From positions 682,001 through 746,000 of the forward strand of contig LVZA01000001.1 of NCBI GenBank assembly GCA_023101505.1: a stretch of 64,000 nt of DNA, read 5' to 3'. Shown here piece after piece: positions 41,522 through 50,127 of this stretch. The notes below the pieces were generated by a model. That model did no database searches. It worked only from the letters and a program-made list of their open reading frames with translations, and was not told the origin of the DNA. Positions within the stretch are counted from its first letter, which is position 1, and each line of letters begins with the position of its first letter. Position numbers and translations under genes: made by a program. This stretch comes from Pasteurellaceae bacterium Pebbles2 (lineage in GTDB: Bacteria > Pseudomonadota > Gammaproteobacteria > Enterobacterales > Pasteurellaceae).

Positions 41522-42295
41522 CTATGGTTTGATCAACGTGCCAACAGTTTGCCCCGCAAAAAGTGCGGTGAGTTTTTCAGGATATTTCCAGTTAGCAATG
41601 TTCACGCCACGATTAAGCATTTTTGCTGCGTCCAACGCCGCATTAACTTTCACAATCATACCATCAGTGATGACTTTATCGTGAATTAATTGCGTAATTT
41701 GTGCTGAATTCAGTTCGCTGAGCAATTTTTTATCCGCATCAAGCACACCGTCCACATCGGACAGCATCACTAAATCGGCATTAATCAACGCCGCAATAGC
41801 TGTCGCCGCTTGGTCTGCGTTGACATTCATTAAACGCCCTTGCTCATCAACTGCGATAGAACTGATGATTGGCAAGAAACCGTCGCCCAAAAGCGTATTC
41901 AGTAAATCAGGCTTTCTCGCACTCACCGTGGCAACGTGTCCAAGCTCAGGATCGAATTGTACCGCCTTAGTTAAATTGCCGTCCGCCAAACTTAAACCCA
42001 CAGGGTTAAGCTGGCATTTTGCCGCCTGCGCCACTAATTTTTTATTGGCAATTCCAGCTAATGCGCCGACAATAATATCAATTTGATCACTTGGTGTAAC
42101 ACGCAAGCCATTCTTCTTTTGCACAGGCAAATTAAGGCGTTGCATTAATTCGTCCACCACGCAACCACCACCGTGTACGATTAACAAAGTGCGGTCAGCA
42201 TTTTGACAATATTGTTGTAATGCGGCAAATAAGTTGTCCATTGCCGCTGGAGTATCAAGCAATACGCCACCGAGTTTGATAACTAAAGGTTTCAT
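41522..42295 (-). CDS. argB: Acetylglutamate kinase
   Basis: 257 residues (E. coli 258). It phosphorylates N-acetylglutamate in arginine synthesis. The N-terminal [13 protein letters not shown] and [11 protein letters not shown] bind ATP and substrate, and [11 protein letters not shown] is the conserved C-terminal nucleotide region. The short form lacks the N-terminal helix of arginine-inhibited kinases. It lies 9 bp behind argC. Confidence 0.96.
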   Translation of the reverse strand: MKPLVIKLGGVLLDTPAAMDNLFAALQQYCQNADRTLLIVHGGGCVVDELMQRLNLPVQKKNGLRVTPSDQIDIIVGALAGIANKKLVAQAAKCQLNPVGLSLADGNLTKAVQFDPELGHVATVSARKPDLLNTLLGDGFLPIISSIAVDEQGRLMNVNADQAATAIAALINADLVMLSDVDGVLDADKKLLSELNSAQITQLIHDKVITDGMIVKVNAALDAAKMLNRGVNIANWKYPEKLTALFAGQTVGTLIKP

Positions 42296-42304
42296 TATTA
42301 TTCC

Positions 42305-43315
42305 TTAAAATAAGCCAAGGGTTTCATTATAACCAAAGCGAATGTTAGCACATTGCACCGCTTGCGCTGCTGCGCCTTTGAGTAAATTATCTTCTGCGCC
42401 AACAATGATAATATGTCCGTTTTTAGTGGCAAAACCAATGTCGCAATAAGGGGTAAATTCTACCGCTTTAATGCTTGGCAAACCACTTTCATACACTCGC
42501 ACCAAAGGGCTTTGTCCGTAATATTGCTGATAGGCGGCGTGAATTTGCTCATTGGTTACGCCTGCTTTTAATTTGGCCGTAATCGTCGCTAAAATACCAC
42601 GTTTGAAATTGCCTAAATGCGGGGTGAAAATCACTTCCGTGCCTAAATGCGTGGATATTTCAGGTTGATGGCGGTGATTAAACACGCCATAAGCGTTTAA
42701 ACTCACTTCGCAGAAACTGCTGGTTAAATTAGCTTTACGCCCTGCACCACTCACACCGCTCACGGCATTAATAATTGGTAACTGATTGAGATCTAATAAG
42801 TTATTTTCAATCAACGGCTTTAAACTTAATTGCGATACGGTTGGATAGCAACCTGCGACGGCAACAAGATCTGTTTCTTCAATTTGTTTTGCATTCCATT
42901 CCGCCAAGCCGTAAACTGCTTGTTCAAGCAAGGCAAGATATTGATGCTCAAAACCATAATATTCACGATAAAATTCGGCATTATTCACACGGAATGCACC
43001 AGATAAATCAAAGACTTGGCAACCTTGTTGTAAAAAAATAGGGGCAAGATTATGGCTGACTTCGTGTGCTGTAGCTAAAAATACCACATCCGTATCATTT
43101 GCCAGCAAGCTCAAATCTTCTGGTAAAGGCTGCAAAGGCAAATCACAAACACGGCGAAGTTGCGGATAAAGGCTTGAAATCGCTTTATTTGCATCGGCAC
43201 TTTGGCTAGAAACATACAGCCCTGCCAATTCAAAATGGGGGTGGCGAGTCAGAATTTGTGCCAGTTCTGCACCAGTATAACCGCTTGCGCCTACAACAAT
43301 CGCTTTTTGTATCAT
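42305..43315 (-). CDS. argC: N-acetyl-gamma-glutamyl-phosphate reductase
   Basis: 336-residue NADPH-dependent enzyme of arginine synthesis. The nucleotide-binding N-terminus is [16 protein letters not shown], the catalytic Cys is in [13 protein letters not shown], and a conserved glycine-rich part is [11 protein letters not shown]. It is first in the argCBH operon, divergent from argE, with an ARG-box pair in the 102-bp spacer. This layout is the same as in E. coli (argE facing argCBH). Confidence 0.96.
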   Translation of the reverse strand: MIQKAIVVGASGYTGAELAQILTRHPHFELAGLYVSSQSADANKAISSLYPQLRRVCDLPLQPLPEDLSLLANDTDVVFLATAHEVSHNLAPIFLQQGCQVFDLSGAFRVNNAEFYREYYGFEHQYLALLEQAVYGLAEWNAKQIEETDLVAVAGCYPTVSQLSLKPLIENNLLDLNQLPIINAVSGVSGAGRKANLTSSFCEVSLNAYGVFNHRHQPEISTHLGTEVIFTPHLGNFKRGILATITAKLKAGVTNEQIHAAYQQYYGQSPLVRVYESGLPSIKAVEFTPYCDIGFATKNGHIIIVGAEDNLLKGAAAQAVQCANIRFGYNETLGLF

Positions 43316-43350
43316 AATTTTGTCCTTTATTTCATCGGAATATGGGAATT

Positions 43351-43389
43351 ATTGATTAATTATGCTATTATTCTGCATAAATATTTAAA
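43351..43389. promoter_or_regulatory. Two ARG boxes (ArgR operator) between argC and argE
   Basis: Two 18-bp sequences, 43351-43368 and 43372-43389, match the ARG-box consensus (AATGAATAATTATTCATT) at 13 and 11 of 18 positions by my alignment. They are separated by exactly 3 bp, the spacing of paired ARG boxes bound by hexameric ArgR in E. coli. They lie in the divergent promoter region and so could repress both argCBH and argE. Confidence 0.75.
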
Positions 43390-43417
43390 AATCAACTACT
43401 ATTTAAGGCAAATACAA

Positions 43418-44560
43418 ATGAAAAAACACCCTGCATTTTTAGAGATGTATTCACAACTCATCGCCTTACCGACGATCAGCAGTCTTGAGCAAAAATTCGA
43501 TCAAACGAACCGCACTTTAATTGAGCTACTCGCCACTTGGCTAGGTGATTTTGGATTTAAAACAGAAATTTTGCCCGTGGAAGGCAGTAACGATAAATAT
43601 AACCTACTTGCTACCTTTGGGGAAGGGGAAGGCGGCTTATTGCTGGCAGGACACACCGACACCGTGCCATTTGATGAGGGACGCTGGACATTCGACCCAT
43701 TCAAACTAACAGAAAAAGACGGCAAATTATATGGTTTAGGCACAGCGGATATGAAAGGCTTTTTCGCTTTTGTGCTAGACGCTATTCAACAAATTGATTT
43801 AAGCAAACTCAACAAACCATTACGCATTCTCGCCACTGCCGATGAAGAAACCACAATGCTTGGCACTCGCACTTTCATCAAACACGCCCATATCCGCCCA
43901 GATTGTGCCATTATCGGCGAACCAACTTCACTCAAACCTGTGCGAGCACACAAAGGACATATCGGCAAAGCCCTACGAATTACAGGCAAAACAGGGCATT
44001 CAAGCGATCCAGCCAAAGGCATTAATGCCATTGAATTAATGCACGAAGCAACGGGCTATTTAATGCAAATGCGTAATGAAATCAAAGCCAAATATCACCA
44101 CTCAGGCTTTGAAATTCCTTACCCAACAATGAACTTTGGTGCAATTCACGGCGGCGATGCCGTAAACCGCATTTGTGCGTGCTGCGAATTACACTTCGAC
44201 ATTCGCCCTCTGCCGAATATGCGTTTAGACGATTTAGACGAAATGTTGCGTGAAAAATTAGCCCCAATGTTCGCTCAATACGGCGACCGATTAAGCCTAC
44301 AAAATTTACACGAAGCCACACCGGGCTACGAATGCGAACACTCCGCCCAAGTGGTACAAGTCGTCGAAAAACTACTCGGCGAACCTTGCGAAATCGTCAA
44401 CTACTGCACCGAAGCCCCTTTCATTCAAGAGCTTTGCCCAACGTTGGTGCTAGGCCCTGGCTCAATCGAACAAGCTCACCAGCCTGATGAATTTATCTCA
44501 ACTGAATTTATTCAGCCAACAAGGGAGCTATTAGTTAAAATGATTCATAATTTTTGCTAA
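43418..44560 (+). CDS. argE: Acetylornithine deacetylase
   Basis: 380-residue M20-family metallohydrolase (E. coli 383) releasing acetate from N-acetylornithine. Metal-binding regions are [19 protein letters not shown] and the general-base stretch [10 protein letters not shown]; a later ligand is in [16 protein letters not shown] chose ATG 43418 ([21 protein letters not shown]), with AAGG-type pairing upstream; the longer open frame overlaps argC and the ARG boxes. Its presence together with argC/B/H shows the linear acetate-releasing route of ornithine synthesis. Confidence 0.95.
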   Translation: MKKHPAFLEMYSQLIALPTISSLEQKFDQTNRTLIELLATWLGDFGFKTEILPVEGSNDKYNLLATFGEGEGGLLLAGHTDTVPFDEGRWTFDPFKLTEKDGKLYGLGTADMKGFFAFVLDAIQQIDLSKLNKPLRILATADEETTMLGTRTFIKHAHIRPDCAIIGEPTSLKPVRAHKGHIGKALRITGKTGHSSDPAKGINAIELMHEATGYLMQMRNEIKAKYHHSGFEIPYPTMNFGAIHGGDAVNRICACCELHFDIRPLPNMRLDDLDEMLREKLAPMFAQYGDRLSLQNLHEATPGYECEHSAQVVQVVEKLLGEPCEIVNYCTEAPFIQELCPTLVLGPGSIEQAHQPDEFISTEFIQPTRELLVKMIHNFC

Positions 44561-44760
44561 ACCGATTTGCGATAATATATAAATGCTAAATCTTGTTGTT
44601 TTTTGAATTTTTTCTAAAATACCAAGGATTTTACTAAAAAATATTTTAGTTAAGATGCAAATAATAGAAATTTTTTAGCATTTTTTATGCTTTTTTCAAT
44701 CTAGCTATATATAATCGCCAATACCATTTTTTTCATATAATTTACTTTTTGGAGAACTAT

Positions 44761-45990
44761 ATGCAATTTAGAGAAATTAATCCGTCCCCTCGTTTATTAA
44801 TGTGCCCTGGTCCAACTGATGCGGATCCACGTGTATTACGCGCAATGTCAGCGCCAATCTTAGGTCAGTTCGATCCTGAATTTACATCATTAATGAATGA
44901 AACGATGGAAATGGAACGTCGTTTATTCCAAACTAAAAACCAACAAACTTATGTGGTTGACACCACTTCTCGTGGTGGTATTGAAACCGTATTAACCGCT
45001 GCAATTTGCCCAGGTGATAAAGTTTTAATTCCGTCATTTGGTCGTTTTGGTTACTTATTAAATGAAATCCTTTCTCGTAGTGGCGCAGACATTACCTTAA
45101 TTGAAAGAGAATGGGGTACTGTTTTTGAGCCTGAAGAAATTGAAGCTGAACTCAAAAAAGGTGGCTATAAAGCAGTTGCGATGATTCATGGTGAAACATC
45201 GACATCAATGATGCAACCATTAGAAGAAATCGGCAAACTTTGTAAACAATATGATGCCATGTTCTTGGTTGATACAGTAGCAACTTTAGGTGGCGTAGAT
45301 ATTCGTGTTGATGAATGGAATATTGATGCTTGTATCGCGGGTACACAAAAATGTATCTCAGCGCCATCAGGCACAGCGTTAATTACTTATAATAAACGCA
45401 TTGAAGACATTATTGCTAAACGTAAACGTGTTGAGCGCGGTATTCGTTCAGATGCTGATGTTGATGGTCAATTACCACCAATTCCAAGCAACTACTTAGA
45501 CTTAGCACAATTACAAGATTATTGGAGCCCACGTCGCTTAAACCACCATACTGAAGCAACGAGCAACCAATATGGTGTACACGAAGCATTGCGTTGCATC
45601 TTAATGGAAGGTTTAGAAACCCGTTTTGCTCGCCATATTTTAAACGACAAAGCATTATGCGCTGGTTTAGAAGCTATGGGCTTAACCATTTTTGGCGACA
45701 GAAAACATAAAGCACCAGTAGTAACTGCCTTTAATATTCCAGCAGGCATTCAAGGTCCTGCGTTAAGAAGCGCATTATTAAATGATTTTGGTATTGAATT
45801 AGCAACATCATTTGGCCCATTAGATGGTAAAGTTATTCGTATCGGTAATATGGGCTATTCAAGCCAAAAACGTAATATTCTTCTCACCCTGGGCGCATTA
45901 GAAGCGGTGTTATTACAACAAGGTATGAAATTACCAGCTGGCGATGCAGTTGCTGCGGCATTAGCGGTGTATAAACAAGCTGACAAATAG
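44761..45990 (+). CDS. pucG: (S)-ureidoglycine-glyoxylate aminotransferase (PucG-like)
   Basis: 409-residue class V PLP aminotransferase. The PLP lysine is K197 in AGTQKCISAPSG, close to the position in Bacillus subtilis PucG, and LLMCPGPTDADPRVL at the N-terminus is typical of the alanine-glyoxylate/PucG branch. PucG transfers the amino group of ureidoglycine to glyoxylate, giving oxalurate and glycine. I chose ATG 44761, with GGAG six bases upstream; a TTG four codons earlier is less likely. It is convergent with the allE-to-allC operon. The context strongly favours PucG over alanine- or serine-glyoxylate aminotransferase. Confidence 0.82.
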   Translation: MQFREINPSPRLLMCPGPTDADPRVLRAMSAPILGQFDPEFTSLMNETMEMERRLFQTKNQQTYVVDTTSRGGIETVLTAAICPGDKVLIPSFGRFGYLLNEILSRSGADITLIEREWGTVFEPEEIEAELKKGGYKAVAMIHGETSTSMMQPLEEIGKLCKQYDAMFLVDTVATLGGVDIRVDEWNIDACIAGTQKCISAPSGTALITYNKRIEDIIAKRKRVERGIRSDADVDGQLPPIPSNYLDLAQLQDYWSPRRLNHHTEATSNQYGVHEALRCILMEGLETRFARHILNDKALCAGLEAMGLTIFGDRKHKAPVVTAFNIPAGIQGPALRSALLNDFGIELATSFGPLDGKVIRIGNMGYSSQKRNILLTLGALEAVLLQQGMKLPAGDAVAAALAVYKQADK

Positions 45991-46010
45991 TTTGTTTGAA
46001 TATCAAAATA

Positions 46011-46042
46011 AAAAACCTGACAACATTATTGTCAGGTTTTTT
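46011..46042. terminator. Bidirectional terminator between pucG and allC
   Basis: A 13-bp stem (AAAAACCTGACAA with TTGTCAGGTTTTT) with a 5-base loop, flanked by A and T runs. It ends pucG and, on the minus strand, the allantoin operon after allC. Confidence 0.9.
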
Positions 46043-46052
46043 TATATTTAGC

Positions 46053-47288
46053 TTATTCGCTCAACAGCTGTTCAGCCAATTCTTTTTGCAACATTGCTGC
46101 TTTAGCAAAATACGGATAATCCGTATGCTCCACAGGCGTATGGCTTCTGCCATCTTTGCTTGGCACGAAAATCATCACCGTTGGGATTTTTTGTCCAATT
46201 TCTAAAGAATCATGCCCTGCACCGCTAGGTAAACGTTTGTAGCTGAATTGGTGGGCTTGTGTTGATTTTTCCAAAATTGTCAGCATTTTTTCCGATAATG
46301 CCACAGGTTGAATTACCAGCTTGGTTTCTTTATCAAAAGTAGAACCAATTTTAGCGGTTTCTTCCGTTAATGCGGCTTGAATTTTAGCTGCAATATCTTC
46401 AATATTTGCCATATTCAAAGAGCGAATATCCACACTAAATTCCACTTTTTCTGCCACAATGTTAATGCCACCAGGTAGCACATTCATATAACCAACAGTG
46501 GCAACCGTTCCGTCGCCTTTTTCTCTCGCCCAATCTGCAATTTTAGAAATAACTTTACTTGCAACATCAACTGCATCTAAGCGCATATCCATTGGCGTTG
46601 TACCTGCGTGATCGGCACGACCATGTACAGTAAACATATAGCGATGCAAACCTACGATACCTGTTACTAAGCCGATTTCGATATTATGGGTATCTAATAC
46701 AGGCCCTTGTTCAATATGGGTTTCAATAAAATGTCCAATTGAGCCATCTTTCCACTTAGCCTTTTCCACTTTTTCAGGATCTAAGCCGTAAGATTTCATT
46801 GCGTCATAAATTGAAATGCCGTCTTTATCTCGGAATTTGCGGCAATATTCTGGTGTACGTAATCCTAGCATTGCACCAGAGCCGAAGTATCCTGTACCAA
46901 AGCGCATACCTTCTTCGTCATTAAAACCTGCAACGACAAAATTTCGTTTGAATTTTTGACCGCACTTTTTCAATAAACGAGCGGTTTCTAAGGCAACAAT
47001 CACGCCTGCGATGCCATCATAATCGCCGCCATGAACTACGCTGTCGTAGTGAGAACCTGACATGACGCAAGGTAAACTTGGATCTTCGCCGTCTAACACG
47101 CCAAAAATATTACCCGCTTCATCTTCTTTTACACGAAGACCTGCTTCAATCATTAAATCTCGTAAATAATTAACCGCACTTCGAGCTTCTTTTGAAAATG
47201 GCAAGCGAGTACAACCATTGCCAGGTGTGGCAGTATATTGTTTAAGATGTTCTAAATTTTGCGTAATACGCTGAGTAATTTGTTCCAT
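46053..47288 (-). CDS. allC: Allantoate amidohydrolase
   Basis: 411 residues, identical in length to E. coli AllC. It is an M20-family dimetal hydrolase that converts allantoate to ureidoglycine, CO2 and ammonia. Metal-binding stretches are SGSHYDSVVHGGDYDG (His80, Asp91) and GFNDEEGMRFG; a later GLVTGIVGLHRY and GRADHAGTTPMDMR carry substrate-binding residues. It is the last gene of the long minus-strand operon that starts at allE. Related ureidopropionase or N-carbamoyl amino acid hydrolase activity is less likely given the neighbours. Confidence 0.9.
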   Translation of the reverse strand: MEQITQRITQNLEHLKQYTATPGNGCTRLPFSKEARSAVNYLRDLMIEAGLRVKEDEAGNIFGVLDGEDPSLPCVMSGSHYDSVVHGGDYDGIAGVIVALETARLLKKCGQKFKRNFVVAGFNDEEGMRFGTGYFGSGAMLGLRTPEYCRKFRDKDGISIYDAMKSYGLDPEKVEKAKWKDGSIGHFIETHIEQGPVLDTHNIEIGLVTGIVGLHRYMFTVHGRADHAGTTPMDMRLDAVDVASKVISKIADWAREKGDGTVATVGYMNVLPGGINIVAEKVEFSVDIRSLNMANIEDIAAKIQAALTEETAKIGSTFDKETKLVIQPVALSEKMLTILEKSTQAHQFSYKRLPSGAGHDSLEIGQKIPTVMIFVPSKDGRSHTPVEHTDYPYFAKAAMLQKELAEQLLSE

Positions 47289-47310
47289 TATTATTCCTTA
47301 ATAAGCGATC

Positions 47311-47523
47311 TTATTTTTTCTTTCTGTTCAGAATAAATACATCAACTGGTGAATAAACCATTGCGGCAACCATGAGCCAAAAACCAATATCAATTAGGCT
47401 AGTGCTGGATTGATTTAACCCCAACATAATGCAGCCAAAGGCGATCATAGTCACAATAAAGGCTAAGGTCATTTTACCTGCTTTACTTTTGAAAAATGCC
47501 GTATTGCTAGATGAAGTTTCCAT
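47311..47523 (-). CDS. Small two-helix membrane protein in the allantoin operon (70 aa)
   Basis: I do not recognise a family. Two predicted membrane helices (about residues 17-35 and 43-65) lie between a polar Ser/Thr-rich N-terminus (METSSSNTAFF) and a basic tail (LNRKKK), predicting both ends on the cytoplasmic side. It starts 9 bp after the LctP-type permease and ends 22 bp before allC on the same strand, so it is almost certainly co-transcribed. Its position directly behind a transporter suggests an accessory subunit; this is inference only. Confidence 0.7.
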   Translation of the reverse strand: METSSSNTAFFKSKAGKMTLAFIVTMIAFGCIMLGLNQSSTSLIDIGFWLMVAAMVYSPVDVFILNRKKK

Positions 47524-47532
47524 ATTTATTCC

Positions 47533-49137
47533 TTACATTGAAGCGAAATAAGCCAAAAGACCAATTAACAAGGTTGGCAATAAGGTGATCCAAATAATGA
47601 TTTTTAACACATCGCCCTCTTTACCAAGAATATTGGCGGTTGTTGTGCCCAAAATAATTTTACTTGGACTGATTGCACTGCCAATTGCTCCGCCAGCAGT
47701 TTGAGCGCCTAGTACCGCAGCTGAATTTGCTTTAAGTAAATTTGCGGTTGTAGCTTGGAAGTCGCCAAACAAAATATTTGAGCTCATGTTGCTACCCGTC
47801 ATAAAGGTGCCAAGCAAGCCGATAAATGGCGCTAGCACGGTATAGCTTTTACCCAACACCGCAGCCATGCCATTCGCTAACACGGCAGTTTGCCCTGTTC
47901 CACCCATAATTTTCGACATAATCACCAACCCAACAACGGCAATGCCCGATGGCATTGTCATTGCGATAGATTTGCTGAAAATAGATTTGGCTTCGCCTTT
48001 AACAATCCAGCCTTTGCGTTGATAATAAAACAAGCCAATAATTGCCGACACAAATAAGAACATGCTTGCATGGGTGAAAATTGAGATCGGTGAGTAAGAA
48101 TCGTAAGCCTTATTCACAAAGCCATAACCTGTCTCCGTGTGCGGGAAAGCAAAGCCGATTGAAAATTGCGATAAAAACTGATTAACAGGTGTTATCACTA
48201 AGATCGCCAACGTCATCACTGAAAGCACAATATAAGGAATAAAGGCTTGCAATAAACTCATATTCGGCAGATCTTCAACGCTTTCAGCCACGTTGTTTCT
48301 GTTCATGATTGGGCTATCTTCCACTCGCCAAACGTCTTTATACATTTTCATTTTGCTAATAAATACGATAGCAAGTATAGATAAACAAGCTGGAATAAAT
48401 GCTGCAATCGTTGTATTTACTTGGCTCAGCGCAAACTCTCCACCACCTTGAATCGTGGCGACAATTAAAGTTGCGACGAAACCTTTCTTAACGGCTTTAC
48501 CTTTTCCATAGAACCATGCCATTGCTAAACCAGTAACGACAATCCAGATCCATAGATAAGCAGATGTCCAAAGTGCGGTGGTAAAATAATTAGTTCCGCC
48601 AATCTCAAGCCCTGCTGAAGCCGCTAAAGCGTCCCAAGCCGCACCGAGTGTACCGAAAGTATTTCCCCAAGCCTGACCTAATAAAGGCAAGATTACCGCC
48701 CATAACGGACGAACACCAATACCAATCAATAGTGGTGCGCCCACAGCAACGGGCACACCAAAGCCTGTGATACCTTGTAAGAAACTTTCAAAAATCCAAC
48801 CCATTGTCATTACGAGCAAAAGTTCATTTGGGAATAATTTGCTCATTCCTTCACGAATAACTAAAAAGGCTTTGGCGCTATCGCTCACTTGATACATTAA
48901 TACCGCTGTCCAAACGATAAGTAAAATGATTAAAGCATACCAAATGCCTTTGGCTGACTCGATGGCGATAAGCGGAACATCGGCTTTATAGAAAAAAAGG
49001 CTTGTAATAATCGTGATTAATAAACCAATAGGAGCGGCTTCAGTCGCTCCCCATTGGAATTTCACCATCAAAACAATCAATGTGATAATAGGTAAAAATG
49101 CCATTATCCACATAAAAAAATTAACAGGTATTTCCAT
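47533..49137 (-). CDS. LctP (L-lactate permease) family transporter within the allantoin operon
   Basis: 534-residue polytopic protein, about thirteen helices, of the LldP/GlcA lactate-glycolate permease family. Family stretches are GWIFESFLQGITGFGVPVAVGAPLL, seen as ESFLQGITGFGVP, and a C-terminal GAQTAGGAIGSAISPSKIILG-type segment (AGGAIGSAISPSKIILGT). I chose ATG 49137 (MEIPVNFFMW), which has GAGG upstream. It lies between the carbamate kinase gene and a 70-residue membrane protein gene. Known family substrates are lactate, glycolate and similar 2-hydroxy acids. In this setting oxamate, an isostere of pyruvate/lactate and the end product of the pathway, is a plausible substrate, as is glyoxylate. 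Confidence 0.85.
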   Translation of the reverse strand: MEIPVNFFMWIMAFLPIITLIVLMVKFQWGATEAAPIGLLITIITSLFFYKADVPLIAIESAKGIWYALIILLIVWTAVLMYQVSDSAKAFLVIREGMSKLFPNELLLVMTMGWIFESFLQGITGFGVPVAVGAPLLIGIGVRPLWAVILPLLGQAWGNTFGTLGAAWDALAASAGLEIGGTNYFTTALWTSAYLWIWIVVTGLAMAWFYGKGKAVKKGFVATLIVATIQGGGEFALSQVNTTIAAFIPACLSILAIVFISKMKMYKDVWRVEDSPIMNRNNVAESVEDLPNMSLLQAFIPYIVLSVMTLAILVITPVNQFLSQFSIGFAFPHTETGYGFVNKAYDSYSPISIFTHASMFLFVSAIIGLFYYQRKGWIVKGEAKSIFSKSIAMTMPSGIAVVGLVIMSKIMGGTGQTAVLANGMAAVLGKSYTVLAPFIGLLGTFMTGSNMSSNILFGDFQATTANLLKANSAAVLGAQTAGGAIGSAISPSKIILGTTTANILGKEGDVLKIIIWITLLPTLLIGLLAYFASM

Positions 49138-49185
49138 TTTAAACCTCAAGAAATACAATTTATATTTATAAAAGTGCGGTGAAAT

Positions 49186-50118
49186 TTATGAATAAATTAC
49201 CGTACCCGTTTCCCCTGCGATTCCTTCCGCAGCCTTGTCAAGCAAGGTAATCAACGCACGACGATTTGGCGCACTTTGAGCAAATCTTAATGCCGCTTCC
49301 ACTTTAGGTAACATTGAACCTTTAGCGAACTGCTGCTCTGCAATGTATTGCTGCGCTTGTGTCGTCGTAAGTTCCGATAACCACTCTTGATTTGGCTTGC
49401 CAAAATTAATTGCGACTTTTTCCACCGCAGTTAAAATGACTAAATAATCGGCGTTAAGTTTTTCTGCGAGTAAAGAACTTGCGTTGTCTTTATCGATAAC
49501 AGCATTAACGCCTACTAAATGACCTTGTTCATTGCTTACTACAGGAATACCGCCACCACCGCAAGTGATCACAATATGCCCTGCATTTAACAAGGTTTTG
49601 ATCGTTTCCAGCTCACGGATGCGTTTCGGTTTTGGCGATGGAACCACAATACGATAACCCCGCCCCGCATCTTCCATACAACGAATGCCTTTGCTCTCAA
49701 GCGCTTCGGCTTCCGCTTGCGTCATAAAACGACCGATAGGTTTATCTGGATTTTGAAACGCAGCGTCAGACGGATCTACTTCCACTTGCGATAAAATTGT
49801 GCTGACTTTTTGCTCGATACCACGAGCAACCAATTCATATTTAATCGCATTCTGTAAATCAATACCGATATAACCTTGGCTCATTGCCACGCTAGTCGGT
49901 AATGGAATGGCTTCACCTGATGTTTTCGCCAATTCGTCCATGGCACGTTGGATCATACCCACTTGTGGGCCATTGCCGTGCGTAATCACAATATTTTTGC
50001 CTTGTTGCAAAATATCCACGATCACTTTAGCGGTTTTCGCCACCGCTTCACGTTGCTCAGTTAAATTATTACCAAGGGCGTTTCCGCCCAAGGCTAATAC
50101 AATAGTTTCTTTGCTCAT
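49186..50118 (-). CDS. arcC: Carbamate kinase (allantoin pathway)
   Basis: 310-residue amino-acid-kinase-fold enzyme. The N-terminal ALGGNALGNNLTEQRE, central THGNGPQVGM, VITCGGGGIPVV and AVIDKDNASSLLAE are carbamate kinase hallmarks. It makes ATP from carbamoyl phosphate and ADP, releasing carbamate (CO2 and ammonia). It follows the AllF-AllG fusion by 9 bp, so the carbamoyl phosphate presumably comes from oxalurate phosphorolysis. The E. coli equivalent in the same position is ybcF (recently named allK). An arginine deiminase role is unlikely: no arcA or arcB is nearby. Confidence 0.93.
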   Translation of the reverse strand: MSKETIVLALGGNALGNNLTEQREAVAKTAKVIVDILQQGKNIVITHGNGPQVGMIQRAMDELAKTSGEAIPLPTSVAMSQGYIGIDLQNAIKYELVARGIEQKVSTILSQVEVDPSDAAFQNPDKPIGRFMTQAEAEALESKGIRCMEDAGRGYRIVVPSPKPKRIRELETIKTLLNAGHIVITCGGGGIPVVSNEQGHLVGVNAVIDKDNASSLLAEKLNADYLVILTAVEKVAINFGKPNQEWLSELTTTQAQQYIAEQQFAKGSMLPKVEAALRFAQSAPNRRALITLLDKAAEGIAGETGTVIYS

Positions 50119-50127
50119 ATTCTGTCC

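Noticed and set aside
44634-44649. Palindrome CTAAAA-AATA-TTTTAG upstream of pucG as a regulator operator.
   Set aside because: The spacer is so AT-rich that such a palindrome is expected by chance, and it is not repeated near the other allantoin promoters.
49186-50118. Carbamate kinase as part of an arginine deiminase pathway.
   Set aside because: No arcA, arcB or arcD is nearby; it is 9 bp from the fused oxamate carbamoyltransferase gene.
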